DNA from: Datisca glomerata
Lineage: Eukaryota; Streptophyta; Magnoliopsida; Cucurbitales; Datiscaceae
Assembly (NCBI GenBank): GCA_003255025.1
Contig: QANY01004819.1
Location: forward strand, 248,001 to 312,000
Reading direction: 5' to 3'
Length of the DNA: 64,000 nucleotides
Of this stretch, positions 10,791-21,986 are shown piece after piece (within the stretch, counting starts at the first letter, position 1; every line of letters starts with the position of its first letter). Under the pieces are notes generated by a model. The model saw only the letters and a program-made list of their open reading frames with translations. It did no database searches and was not told the DNA's origin. A program made the translations under genes and the position numbers.

Positions 10791-12129
10791 TCTTTAGGCT
10801 ATTATATTCTCATACAGGGTTTTAAATGCTAGAAATAATTTACGCTAATGTAACAAATAATATAAAGATCATCCAAATATTTTGAGTTATACTAAATATC
10901 ATAAAAATAAACCAAAGTTTTTATCAAAGAAATTTCATGTCTTCCTGTTGGAATTATATTCTCCATCACTATGTGGAACCACACCACCAGAATTACTATG
11001 CGTTTGTTATATTTTCGGTGGACCTATATGAAAAAAAATAATTGTTATAGTTCAATTTTCACTTATAAACATATATATTATCTCTATAAAATGCTTTCCA
11101 ATATTCAGACATGTTGATCTATAAAATTGTAATCTAGATTGCAAAATCTTATTTCATGAAATACATACTTTCCATGCATCTATGTTGTATCCTTGAAAAT
11201 GCATATATAATAGCAAGTTAGAAAAACAACATAAGCAAATCCAACACAAATGCAAGAACAAAAATACAAATCTAACATTTTAATCCACATTTCTAGCACC
11301 CCCCAACATTTCAATCACGCCACAAATTATGTCAACCCACATTTCTAGGCGCTCACAATACTAATCATCATAGAAGAAAAGTTTAATATAATATTCAAAA
11401 TCCAACCCTACCAACATAAACAAATCCAACAAAAATATAAATTCAACATTTTCAATCCACATTTCTAACACCCCATTTACAGTTTGATTGATAAAGAGAG
11501 AATTATTGTTGAAAGACTATTTGACCCTTGATGATGTAACTTTTATCTTGTTGTATTATTATGATTCCTTAAAAAAAATTGCTACCATCTTAAAACTACA
11601 AAACTCCACCAATGCAATTATAATCAATCACTTGCAATATAATCAACCACAAGATTTCTTCATAAATCAACCACAATATAATCGATCACTCTTCCCATCG
11701 TTTCTCATTCTTAATTATTCTTTATTCATATTAGATTATTACCAAGCAACCTTAATCCCTGAGGTAATTTCATTGAATTATCAGCTATAAAGTATTAACA
11801 TCTATGTCGACTCTTTTGATCACGCAGGAAGTCAGAGTTATAAGCGTTTCTGTTCTACATGTATGGTTTCTTCCTTGTGTTATTTTCCAGTAGCTTCTAT
11901 TCTTCTCGTTTGTTCAAATTATATGCACATGAATATGATTGATTCAGAAAACCACAAGGCAACTACATTTAGAGGAGGGTGATGACAATTCGAGCCACCT
12001 TGATAAGCCAAAGAGGCCCCAGATTTGATGCCAACAAGCAAATCACCTATCGTGCCCCTACTTTGTTTAATTACTCTCCCTCTCTCTCTATATGTCTCTC
12101 TCTCAAGTATTTGTTGATCTTGAGTTAGA
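10791..12129. other. AT-rich sequence, no gene recognised
   Basis: The phrase AATCCACATTTCTA occurs three times at about 11282-11465. A CT-repeat lies near 12070-12105. No protein domain or RNA gene was seen. It may be interior sequence of the CACTA-like element. Confidence 0.4.
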
Positions 12130-12490
12130 TTCACTACAACAAATAAACACTATGATAGCAGTCAAAAAATGCTATTGTAGCATTTTAATAGCGTTTCTAA
12201 ATATATGATGTATCTAGACGTTATTAAAATTCTGGGACCTATGATAGCATTTTTTAAATGCTATGAAAACCTTTCCATAGTATTTAAAAAACACTGTGGA
12301 AAACTATAGTAGCGTTTAAGAAATGCAATGGGAACTTTTGATAGCATTTAAAAAAGCAATCAAAAGGTTTTCATAGCGTTTTTTCAACGCAATGGAAAAC
12401 TTTAGATAGCGTTTTTTAAATGCTATCTTATGTCTTTCATAGCATTTTTTAAACTCTAGAAAAAACCTTTGATGGCATTTTTTCATTCTA
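12130..12490 (+). mobile_element. CACTA-like terminus, third copy
   Basis: It begins CACTACAACAAATAAACACT and carries the same GATAGCATTTNAAA/AATGCTAT subterminal repeats as the copy at 10127, in the same orientation. It could be a separate insertion or a duplicated end. Confidence 0.5.
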
Positions 12491-12506
12491 TAAAATGTTG
12501 TGAACA

Positions 12507-12675
12507 CTACGAGAAAAATAACTTTTCTCGGCAGTTTTAAGTCGACGGTTACACCAATTTCCGTCGTAAAAATAACGGGAAGAACATTTCACGGTGGTTT
12601 TTAACAACCTCCGACATTGAATTAACTTTCCTGGCAGTTTTTCTAAACTGCTCAAAGAGTTATATAAAAAGACCA
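12507..12675 (+). mobile_element. CACTA-like terminus of a different subfamily
   Basis: It starts CACTACGAGAAAAATAACTT and continues with GGCAGTTTT, CGACGGTTA and ACGGTGGTTTTT words. These differ from the TATAGCG family upstream. Immediately downstream is sequence resembling a 5' leader (AACCCTAGCG, CCGCCGCCATCC). Confidence 0.5.
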
Positions 12676-14590
12676 TATTTTTCCTTTCCTGTCAACGCGA
12701 ACCCTAGCGTTTCTTTTCTCCTTCATGCGAACCCGCTCCTTAGATCCTTATTCCCAAACCCTCCCCCTTGGTCCCCGCTCACCGCCGCCATCCCTTGCCG
12801 CTTGCTCGCTGCCACCGTCCCTATATAGCAAAGATAGATTATTTTTTTATCTCTCTTCCCTTAATTTTAGCTTTCTACAACATTTTGTGTTTCAAAGTTA
12901 ACTCTATGTGCTTCCCCTTCCTTGGTAAAACTAAATGCGAAAATATGTGACTTTATTTTCGTGTCTTCTGTTGTAGAATTGATTTTGTGTTCTTGAACAA
13001 TTTTCTTTCTATTGCATACATTGTTCAAGGTTCAAATTTGTTTTGATTTTTCTCAATCTTCTCCATTTCTCAGATTTGTTTGTGCTTAAAGCTTTATTCA
13101 TATTGCATGTGGGTTTCCTATTCCAATTAGAGAAGCATCCCTGCAGAAGAAGGCATGCCAGAATGGTGTTTCCAACAAGCTATTTTGAGTTAGTGTAAAT
13201 TCTTAGCTTGCTAGTTTGTTTTATAGTTATGAGGTCTTGTTAAAGAATAAGTGTTTTCTTTTAAGTTTGAAGTAGGTTCCAAGTGGGTATTTTAAGGAGA
13301 AAGCTTTGGGACTCTATTAATAGAAGATTGACCTCTTTTCTGCTGATGAAGGTGAGAAAACCGACTCCTTGAACTCTCAATTTTGGTAAAACACTTAGAT
13401 AACATGTCTTTGGACTGACCGGGTTGAATTTTGTCTTGTAGAATGTAATAAAATTACTATTGTTTTGATAAACTGTGAATTAACCGATTGGGTTGAATAA
13501 ACATAGAATTCTATGGTTTTGATATTGTTTGGGGAATTGATTAGTGCTTTTGAATTTGTTGCATTTCGCGAGTCTTGTTTATTTCTTGCTTCAGTGTCAT
13601 GCTCTACCCTCTGTTGTTCAAAACTGTGGTTTAGAAATTTTTTATTGTTTTTTCATGATTGTGATATGGCGGTTTTGAAATTTTTGAACTTGTTTTTCAC
13701 AATTGTGATTTGGTAAAACTGGTAAAATTGTTAAGAAATATTTTCTGTTATCATATTTGGAGTTGATTGCGTAAAGATTTAAAAAAAATACATACAACTC
13801 TTATAATGTGGGTTTAATCATTACAGTAACGTGCATATTTTGAGGGAGGCTAATCCAAAGAGTTGACAAAAGATGAATGTAAAATTGAAAATAAAGTACT
13901 TCCTGAGAATATTAAGCACCATTAATTCATGCTAAAGATGAAGTGTAACTATCTGCTCAAGTTTTTCTCTGTTTTTTTGTTGGGTTTAAGATAATGTAGA
14001 GCTTGAGATGTAAGTGTAAGTACCTACTCATATCTTTTGGCTTCTTCCTTTGCTGATGTGTGCGTATGATTGTTCTTATTTTTCTTCTTCAAATGTAAAT
14101 GTGTTTAGTGTTTGTGAGTCTTATTTTTTGTAGCTTCGTCCTGCTGCCTTTGTTGTCAGGTTGTGTGTGTACGAGGTTTTTGTGAAATTTGATTTTTGTG
14201 TGTTTGAGGCTCTTGTTCTTGAGTCGTTTGTAATGTTCTTCACTTGTTCTTTTCTCGTACTTTTATTTTTCATTTTTAATTGTCTGTTTTTTCCTTTAAA
14301 AGTCTTGATTCTAGCAGGTTGAGGCAGTGTTCTGAGCTATGGCTCCCATAGATTTGTTCTTTTTATATCCTCTCTCATTTCCTATTGATAATAGTATTTA
14401 AATTTTTGCACCTTTTGCTGCTGGTTTTTTTCAATAAAGATGAATGTTGTATCACTTTGTTAAACCCCATAAATCTACACAAACACTTTTCACATGTATA
14501 ATTGATCAGTTTTGTGTTCCTGTTATAAACTCAAACACCAAATTTATGGTATGATTTCCTGCTATTTATTTGAGCTTTCCCCTATTGCAG
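12676..14590 (+). other. 5'-leader-like and intron-like sequence preceding the RPL23A exon
   Basis: GC-rich leader-like sequence (12676-12830) gives way to T-rich sequence with many short TTTG/TGTTT words up to a pyrimidine tract ending TATTGCAG at 14590. This looks like plant intron sequence, and no exon inside it was recognised. Whether all of it belongs to the RPL23A relic or to the CACTA-like element at 12507 cannot be settled by eye. Confidence 0.35.
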
Positions 14591-14758
14591 TTGATACCAT
14601 TACAAAAAGCTCAAGCCTTGAAGACTGCCAAGGTAGTGAAATCAGGTCTAACCTTTAAGAAGAAAGCTAAGAAAATAAGAACATCAATCACATTTCATCG
14701 ACCAAAGATATTGAAGAAGTTAAGGAATTCTAAATATCCTCGCATTAGTGTGATTTAA
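14591..14758 (+). pseudogene. RPL23A: 60S ribosomal protein L23a exon fragment
   Basis: uL23/L23a sits by the exit tunnel of the large ribosomal subunit. After a consensus acceptor (TATTGCAG) the frame encodes [14 protein letters not shown], then [19 protein letters not shown] and KYPRIS. This is the basic N-terminal half of plant L23a, diverged at several positions. The conserved C-terminal RNA-binding half is absent. After RISVI the frame stops and copia gag sequence starts within a few bases, so the gene was broken by the retroelement or the fragment was captured next to it. No initiator exon is recognisable. Confidence 0.85.
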
Positions 14759-17700
14759 ATGAGTTATTGGTGCTCCACCTTCTCAAAGTTCTCAGACCTT
14801 CAAGGAAAATGCAAACTTTAACTCAGATGGCCATACGAATGCTCAGAGCTGTAAAGTTTAATGCCAAATTTTCCAATAGATGGGTCATAGTGCTGTTGAC
14901 TGCTTCCATCACATGAATTTCTCCTATCAGGGAAGAAGCCCTTCAACAAATCTCTCAACTATGACATCCATGACTCAAACCTCTCATCAAAAAGACCCTC
15001 AAGTATGGGTCACTAACATTGGGTGTAACACCCATCATACACCTATTTTGAACAACATCTTCACCTCTTCTGAGTACAATGGTGAAGAAAATATCTTTAT
15101 TGATAATGAACAGTCCATGCCTATCTCTCATACAGGTTCTAGTGTTCTACATACTCCATCTAATTCCTTTTCTTTAACTCAAGTTCTATGTTTTCCTCAA
15201 CAAGCAAAAATAACATCTAGTATTAATGGTCTTTATCTCATACCTACTTGTTTGCCTAAATCTACTATTGAATACCTTGGATCAAAGACTTCAGGTTTCA
15301 TAACTAATAAAATGACAAAAGTTATGTTCACTACTTCAGAATCTGCTTCTACTTCTCCTTTAGAACTTATACACAGTGATGTGTGAGGGCCTTTCCCACA
15401 CCATCCTTGATTGGACACAAATATTATGTTGTTTTTATTAATTATATGTCTATTGGTTTTTCCCTATAACTCATAAATCATATGTTTTTTCTGCTTTTAA
15501 AAGGTTCAAACCCCTAGTTGAGAACATGTTCTCAATCAAAATCAAGACTTTTAGGTCTAATAGAGGTGGTGAGTGTATCAGCCTTTCCTTTCAGTCCTAC
15601 TTGCATCATGGCATTGTCCATCAAAAGTCATGCACCTATACCCCTCAGGAAAATGGGGTTACTAAGAGGAAACACATGCACTTGGTTGAGATTGGTCTCA
15701 CCTTGTTGCATGATGTTTCTCTTCCTCCTCTTTTTTAGAACTTTACTTTTGTTGCTGCTGTGTATTTAATTAACAGAATGCCTAACATTGTGCTTCATAA
15801 TGATTCTCCATATGAAAGATTATTCGATAAGCTTGCTGACTATAACTAGCACTGATATGGACATTTCTAATAGCACTGATCTGCATAATGATACTACTAC
15901 TATTAGCAATGTTTCTGTTTTAGCCATTGATCTTCATACTGAGTTGGATATTAATCTGCATAATGCAAATTTTGATGCTAGAACTCTCCCTGATATCTCT
16001 TCTGCTTTATCTATTGATCTTCCCATACGTTCTCTTCCTTCCTCTAGACACACCTCTACTCTTTCACACACTAGTAGTTAATCTTGTAACCCTATGCAAA
16101 CCAAATCAAAATCTAGAATTTTTGAGAGAAAGGCATTTCTTGCCAATGGTCCTTTGGTTCAACCCTCAGAACTAAGAACTAAGATATCATGTGATTGACG
16201 TTGAAGAACCAGAGATGAAATTTACCCTCGATGAAGGAGAAATACGAGATAGGAGAAAGCCGATCAACCTATAATTCAGCTGCTAAAAGTCCTTAATGGA
16301 CTCAAGCTATGACTAATGAATATCAGGACATCTTATCTCAAAATAATTGGACCTTAGTGCCCTCACCATCTCATAAGAACCTTGGGATGTAAATGGGTGT
16401 ACAAACTTAGGTACAACCAAAATGGGACCATTACTAGGCATAAAGCCATGCTGGTTGCCAAAGGGTATCACCAAAAGGAAGATTTATACTATGGTAAGAC
16501 CTTTAGTCCTGTCATTAAGAAACCCACAATCATGATTTTGCTCTCCTTAGCTGCTACCTATGGTTAGCCTTTATGCCAATTAGATGTTAAGAATACTTTT
16601 TTACATGGTTCCTTGTCTAAAGAGGTTTACATGTGCGAACCTCCAGGTTTTTTTGACAAAAACTATCGTAATTATGTTTGGAAGCTCAATAAGTCCCTGT
16701 ATGGCTTGAAGCTGGCCCCAAGGGCCTGGTTTTAAAAGGTCACCAGTCATCTTCTGTCCATTGGCTTCATTGGATCTCACTTTTTATTCATGCTACTTCA
16801 AACCCTCACACTTAGATTTTGTTATATGTTGATGATATTATAGTCAGTGGAACTAATCCTACCTACATTGACAAATTGTGCATAACCTGCAGCAAGCATT
16901 TGATATGTATGATCTAAGGAACCTTAAATACTTCGTAGGTCTTGAGATTACTAGAACCTCTGCAGGTATCTTTGTCAAACGGCAAAACTATGCCAGAGAC
17001 TTGCTTCTTAAGGCTGGTATCCTAGCAGCAAAACCATGTCAGTCTCCTTGCTCAACTAAGTCCCCTCTTTATATTCATATTGGCTCTCCCCTTTCTGATG
17101 TTACTCTTTACAGAAGCTTGTAGGTTCTCTTCAGTATTTAACCTTTACAAGACTAGATTTCAACTTTATTGTCAATAGAGTCTGCTTGTTTATCCATTCT
17201 CCTATTACTGCCTATTTTTGCTATAGCCAAAAGGATTTTAAGGTATGTTATTAGAACCATTGATCATGGCATTAATTTTAAACCAGGTTCTCTTCATTTG
17301 CAATCCTTTAGTGATGCTGACTGAATTGGAGATCCCTCAGACAAGAGGTCAACTTCAAAATTTGTCATCTTCCTTGATCCTAAGTCCTAAAGATGTCTCC
17401 TAGAGTGCAAAGAAGTAGGCCACAATTGCTAGGTCTTCTACAGAAGCTGAGTATAAAGCCTTGGCAAACACAACAGCTAAATTGAGTTGGCTAAGGAAGA
17501 TTCTTCGTGACTTTCATATGTTCTAGTCTCAAGTTCCTACTCTTTATTGTGATAACACTTGTGCCATATCTCTAACTTCTAATCATGTTTTTCATGCTCG
17601 CACAAAGCATGTTGAGATTGATTTTCACTTTGTAAGAGAAAGAGTGATGAAAAAGGATCATGTTATCAAGCATGTTTCATCACAACTTCAACTAACAAAC

Positions 17701-17960
17701 TTTTTCACAAAGCCATTTTCTACTCCTCAGTTTTGTTTTCTTAGAGATAAACTTATCCCAGGCTTGAAGTAAACGGTTAATTATATTTCTATTAGTTTAG
17801 TTAGTTAGGGGTATATCTATCTTTTTCCCTAACTAGTCGTTGGGCTCTTCTTCTTCTTTGTATTTAGTTGGTTTTTCTTTGTCTTTTTTTAATTAATGAA
17901 ATCGATCTATTATTTCCCTCTTCTTCTTCTTCCTTCTATTTCTTTCACTTACTGAGTCTT
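14759..17960 (+). mobile_element. Ty1/copia retrotransposon, 5'-truncated
   Basis: It lacks a 5' LTR and most of gag. Gag C-terminus, protease, integrase, RT and RNase H follow in copia order. Downstream of the RNase H stop (about 17770), a T-rich segment to about 17960 (GGGGTATATCTATC, TTGTATTTAGTTGG, AATTAATGAAATCGAT) looks like part of an LTR transcript end. With no second LTR the boundaries cannot be proven. Confidence 0.85.
14780..17772 (+). pseudogene. copia gag-pol, decayed
   Basis: The gag end with GHSAVDCFHHMNFSYQGR is at 14880. A protease-like segment follows (VTNIGCNTHHTPILNNIF, where the expected D-S-G is N-I-G, so the active site is lost), then GLYLIPTCLPKS. Integrase residues RSNRGGECISLSFQSYL and HQKSCTYTPQENG lie at 15526-15740. 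RT starts at 16382 (GCKWVYKLRYNQNG), with YVDDIIVS near 16824. RNase H has ARSSTEAEYKALANT near 17430 and ends with LIPGLK at 17770. Many stops and frameshifts make it non-functional. Confidence 0.88.
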
Positions 17961-18845
17961 TCTATCCTGCTTATTTTTCGTTCATCTTGCCTTCCTACTT
18001 TATTATTCTTCAACTACCCCTCAAAAGCTAGCATTCATTGATGTTGAAAAAGGAGTCCACATGGTTTTTAAAGCTCAAAGTTCGCAATTTACATCAATTA
18101 GCATTTGGTAGAAAGTTTAATTCTCTGATGATGTGTATTCCAAATTTTAGATACTTGCTCATGTTTTTTGGTTCCATGGGTTACTGTTGGCGAAAATATG
18201 TGCCACGTCGATGCTGATGGGAAACACCATTACCCATTTGGGAGAGGTTCATGCTCCCAGGCATGCAAATTAACTTAAAACTTCTTTGTTCAAGTTAAAA
18301 TGTTCCACATAATATACGTTTTAAAGGTTCTAAGTTGGGATTGTTCATGAGGAAGTTGGGAATCAGTTGGATTTTGATTGTTCATGTATATACTTAGACA
18401 GTCAGAGATATGGTTTGTAAACTATTTTCTTCTATATATATTTTATAGGCCCACACCATAAAAATTATTGTTGGTTTGCTATCGAAAGAAGTCAGAACTT
18501 GAACTTTTTTTAAAGGATGGAAGGAAAGCTCGTTTGTGTGGGATATAGCTTATTGGTTGAACTTTTTTGGATGACACGTGTTTTTTCATGATTATTAGTA
18601 ATGCTACTAACAAATCACATTTTAGATGACTAAAAGTAAAAAATTAGAAAAGACTTGTTAACATTTTTACTTTTTAATGACATGATGTGTAAGATTTGAT
18701 TAATTATACATATTATTATCAAGATTTCTCTTTTTTGTTTTTCATTCCTTTTATGATTTGTTTATAAATACATTTAATTTTAGAATAAAAATGAAATTGT
18801 AAAAAGGATGATATCTATTATAGGGTATTAAAATATTGTAATATC
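17961..18845. other. Intergenic, no supported feature
   Basis: AT-rich sequence between two copia elements. No coding domain, RNA gene or repeat was recognised. Confidence 0.5.
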
Positions 18846-18952
18846 GTACAAATAAGCATCAGTAAGCTCAGCCTAGTTAGCATGTTTACCAAGCTCCAAC
18901 TCAGTATGTATCACGTGGTTGAATGAGTGTGTGCATGAAAGGTGTTCGTGCA
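18846..18952 (+). repeat. 5' LTR, left piece
   Basis: AAGCTCAGCCTAGTTAGCAT, CAAGCTCCAACTCA and GTGGTTGAATGAGTGTG match 26303-26380 of the 3' LTR closely. It is cut at about 18952 by the nested insertion and resumes at 21701. Confidence 0.85.
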
Positions 18953-19330
18953 TGTTGGTAGATGGGCTAGCATCCTGTCACATGGCAGAGCCCTAGCGAG
19001 GCCAAGTCATAGTCGAAACCAGAGTGCATGTGTTTGAACTAAATAATGGAGATAAAGTTGTAGCTTAACTAGCAGCTATAACTTTTAGTTCAACGCTAAG
19101 CGTTTGATCCTATAATTGGTATCAAAACCTGGTAGTCAGGGGTTCGACACTAAGAGAGAGCATTGTGCTTATGGCCAGGTGCTGAGGGAGGATTGTTGGG
19201 AGGCCTGGTAGAGTCGAGTCACAGTCGAAACCTGAGCACATGTGTTTGAACTATATAAGGGAGATAAAGATGTGCCTTAACTATCAGCTATAACTTTTAG
19301 TTTAACGGTAAGCGTTTGATCCTATAATTG
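18953..19330 (+). mobile_element. TRIM-like miniature LTR retroelement
   Basis: Two direct repeats (18953-19114 and 19194-19324) share AGTCGAAACC, CATGTGTTTGAACTA, CAGCTATAACTTTTAGTT and AAGCGTTTGATCCTATAATT. The first is followed by a tRNA-iMet-type primer site (TGGTATCAAAACCTGGTAG, 19117). The second is preceded by a polypurine tract (TGAGGGAGGAT) and starts TGTTGG. The internal part is only about 80 bp and non-coding. LTR-PBS-PPT-LTR in under 400 bp is the definition of a TRIM. The two left ends differ for about 40 bp. Confidence 0.75.
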
Positions 19331-19456
19331 ATTTGTATTTAAAATTTTAAAATCTTTCTTTTAAACTATTTTCCCTTAATAAAGGGAAGTCATATCGATC
19401 CTACAATTGGTATCAAAGTTAAGTGCTTAAATATCTAAGACTAATAGTTTTGAGCG

Positions 19457-20232
19457 ATGGCATCACCTTTTGGTTTTCAACAAGGGAAATCAATTTCAAA
19501 ACCTCCATTTTTCGATGAAGTTGATTTTAATTTTTGGAAAATTAGAATGAGTATTTTTATTCAATCTCTTGATAATAATTTGTGGGAAATTGTCGAAAAT
19601 GATCCTTACATGCCTAAGTCACGAGACTTGACAAAGAACGATAAAATTAAATTGTCTATAAATGCTCGAGCTATAAATATCTTATATTGTGCCTAAATAT
19701 AAATGAATATAATCATATTTGTATGTGTAAATCTACAAAAGATATTAGAAATCACATATGAAGGTACAAATGGGGTTAAAGACTCTAAGATTGATATTCT
19801 CATGCATGAATATGAAATGATTAAGATGCGTGAAATTGAAGCATTAAAGACATGTTCGCACATTTGAATAGTATTGTTAATTCTCTTAACGCTCTTGGTA
19901 GGAGTTTTACTAATAGTGATTTGGTGAATAAAGTTCTTAGATCGTTACCAATGTTGCGGGAGAACAAGACAATTGCTATTCAAGAAGCGAAAGATCTTAA
20001 GACGCTTTCACTAGAAGAATTTATGGGATCATTGATGACTCATGAAATGGAGAACATGGAAGAGAATGTGGAGCACGTAAAACAAGAAAAACTATTATTC
20101 AAAGCCACATTCATTGAGAGCGAAGATGAAGACGAAGATCTAATGTACTTCACAAAGAAGTTTCAAAAGTTGCTCACTAGGGGAGGATGCGCTTCAAAGA
20201 AGAAACCCAAGGAAAAGAGAAGCCCAACATAA
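19457..20232 (+). pseudogene. SIRE-like copia gag, interrupted
   Basis: The first frame (19457-19696) starts MASPFGFQQGKSISKPPFFD and has NFWKIRMSIFIQS, the DUF4219/UBN2 start of copia gag. After a stop, the frame at 19852-20232 carries LTNSDLVNKVLRSLP-like residues (here FTNSDLVNKVLRSLP), LKTLSLEEFMGSLMTHEM and an acidic/basic tail. A zinc knuckle is not reached. The related minus-strand gag at 40.5-41.4 kb has the same LMTHEM block. Confidence 0.8.
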
Positions 20233-20709
20233 ATGAACATGAAAATGTACTTATGTGCCCAATGGCGCACATAGACAAGGTTAGTAAGCTCAACTTTCAT
20301 AATAATCTTAATTTTCGAGAAATCACATAAATTTATTTTTCTTATTTTTCTGTATGCATTTTGAAAAATAAATCTTTTTATTTAAAAAAAGTACATGCAT
20401 TGAGGGGGAGATTTTTAAAAAATTGACAGTTTAATTCATTTTGATGACTTCAAAGGAGGATAACTAATTGTGAAAGGAGGAGAATTTTTTATTCATATTT
20501 AAAATTATGAAATGGGGAGTATTTTTTAACAGATGACATTTTTACTTCTTTTTTTATGATTTTAAAGGGGGTGAAATATAGTTAAATGTAAAAAGGGGGA
20601 AATATTAAAAAAATAAATTTTTAAAAATATCATTGCATGTGCGTATGAGAAGTTTATAGATAATATTGTTTTACAATCAATTGTTTGTCATCATAAAAAA
20701 AGAGGAGAT
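20233..20709 (+). other. Non-coding interior of the SIRE-like element
   Basis: Purine-rich lines with GGGGGAGA, AAAGGGGGTGAA and AAAAGGGGGAAA occur before the 3' LTR, as in SIRE-type elements, where several polypurine stretches precede the LTR. No frame of interest. Confidence 0.5.
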
Positions 20710-21700
20710 TGTTGATCCTAGTCAAGGTGATAATTTGATGATGATAAATAATACGTGAACTAATATTTTAATCAAGTGTGTAGATTCTAAATAAAGTGAA
20801 AATAATGTTGTTTGTCATCGTAAGTGTTTATGCAAAAAAATAAAGGAAAATCAAAATCGTAAATGGTGAGATAGGCGTGACATATTACGAAGGATATGAC
20901 GCTTATCAATCAAACTCTAAATGGTCTAAATCAAATATGGTTAACTCAGAATGCTTCAAGAAGTTCAGAACCAAACCGAACCGCTCATGAATTTGATCTT
21001 AGAAGATCGAACCGAATAGAATTATGTGAAAATGTCAAGGCTCGGTTCACCTCTGGTTCGGTATTCAATAGTGTTTTCAACACTATATATACCAACAACA
21101 TTCTCAATTCCAACGCACCTCTCCACTCCTCTTCGGCGAAGTTCTATAGTGTTTAATATTTTGACAGGCTTGTATTTTGGCTGAAAGTTTGAGATATCTT
21201 TTAGAAAGAAGCTAGTACAAATTATGAGCAAAAAATCGAGAGATCTACTATTTGAGATAGTGAGAAATTTTGTAAGAGACTCGAAGATCTCGGCCGAGAT
21301 GCATTGTCAATGTCTAGTTGGCACCATAAGCCAATAGGGTTTGTAAAGCTTTGGTCTTCACCGTCAAGAAGATCATTTGGGAAAAATCGTCAGGGGGAAT
21401 CCTTCGAGCGTGGACATAGGGATAGCTTTTTACAAATCACGTAAAAGTATTGTGTGTCGATTAACGTGCACTTTAATTTACGTATTAACTTACTTGCACA
21501 TTTACTATTCCACATCCCACATCGTTATTATTTTATTTATTTATTCTAAGCATTTAAGCTTTCGCATGTTATTTAATTATGTAATTATTATTTATTGTTT
21601 GATTGTTTATTTATATCAATCAAGTGATTTGTTTTTCAAATTTTAAAATCTTTCTTCAAAATTCATTTCCTTAATAAAGAGATATCATATCGATCCTGCA
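20710..21700 (+). repeat. 3' LTR of SIRE-like element
   Basis: It runs from TGTTGATCCTAG to CGATCCTGCA, about 990 bp. It contains TATATACC near 21086 and a conserved module (about 21130-21410: AGTTCTATAGTG, GAGATCTACTATTTGAGA, TTGGCACCATAAGCCAATAG). The module also occurs in the minus-strand copies at 30813-31280, 33902-34735 and 41493-42719. Confidence 0.75.
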
Positions 21701-21946
21701 ATGCACACCTCATCTCTCTTACTCAACAAGTTTATTACTTGTTGTTTCGTTTCTCTCTTTCTAATGATTGAGAATCAAGGAGGAGTATTGTGCTCTAACT
21801 ATTTGATATTCTTGTTGTAATTAGGAAGAGATTAAGCTTTCTCTATATATGTTCATGGTTTCTTAGTGTTCTTATCATTTGAGCAATATTAGTAAAAGGA
21901 CTAAGTCCCTTCTTCTCCATTTTCTATTTTAACTTGGTATCAGACC
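21701..21946 (+). repeat. 5' LTR, right piece, with primer-binding site
   Basis: CACACCTCATCTCTC to TTCTATTTTAAC matches 26386-26626. It includes CTATATATG (probable TATA region, about 21841). The primer site TGGTATCAGACC, complementary to initiator tRNA-Met, follows at 21935. Confidence 0.85.
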
Positions 21947-21986
21947 ATTCCCACTTTCTCCCTTCTCTCCTTCCTCGTCTTCTGAA

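Larger units (their letters stand above)
19331..21700 (+). mobile_element. Gag-only SIRE-like copia element nested in the LTR
   Basis: A 72-bp 5' LTR remnant (19331-19402, ending CATATCGATCCTACA) is followed by a primer site (TGGTATCAAAGTTAAGTG, 19404), a gag frame (19457-20232), a non-coding interior, and a 3' LTR starting TGTTGATCCTAG (about 20710) and ending CATATCGATCCTGCA (21700). No pol is present. The same LTR family recurs, on the minus strand, at 30.8, 33.9 and 41.5 kb. Confidence 0.8.

Noticed and set aside
14338..14360. ATGGCTCCC as the possible first codons of RPL23A
   Set aside because: The following codons do not match L23a and hit a stop; no donor site fits.
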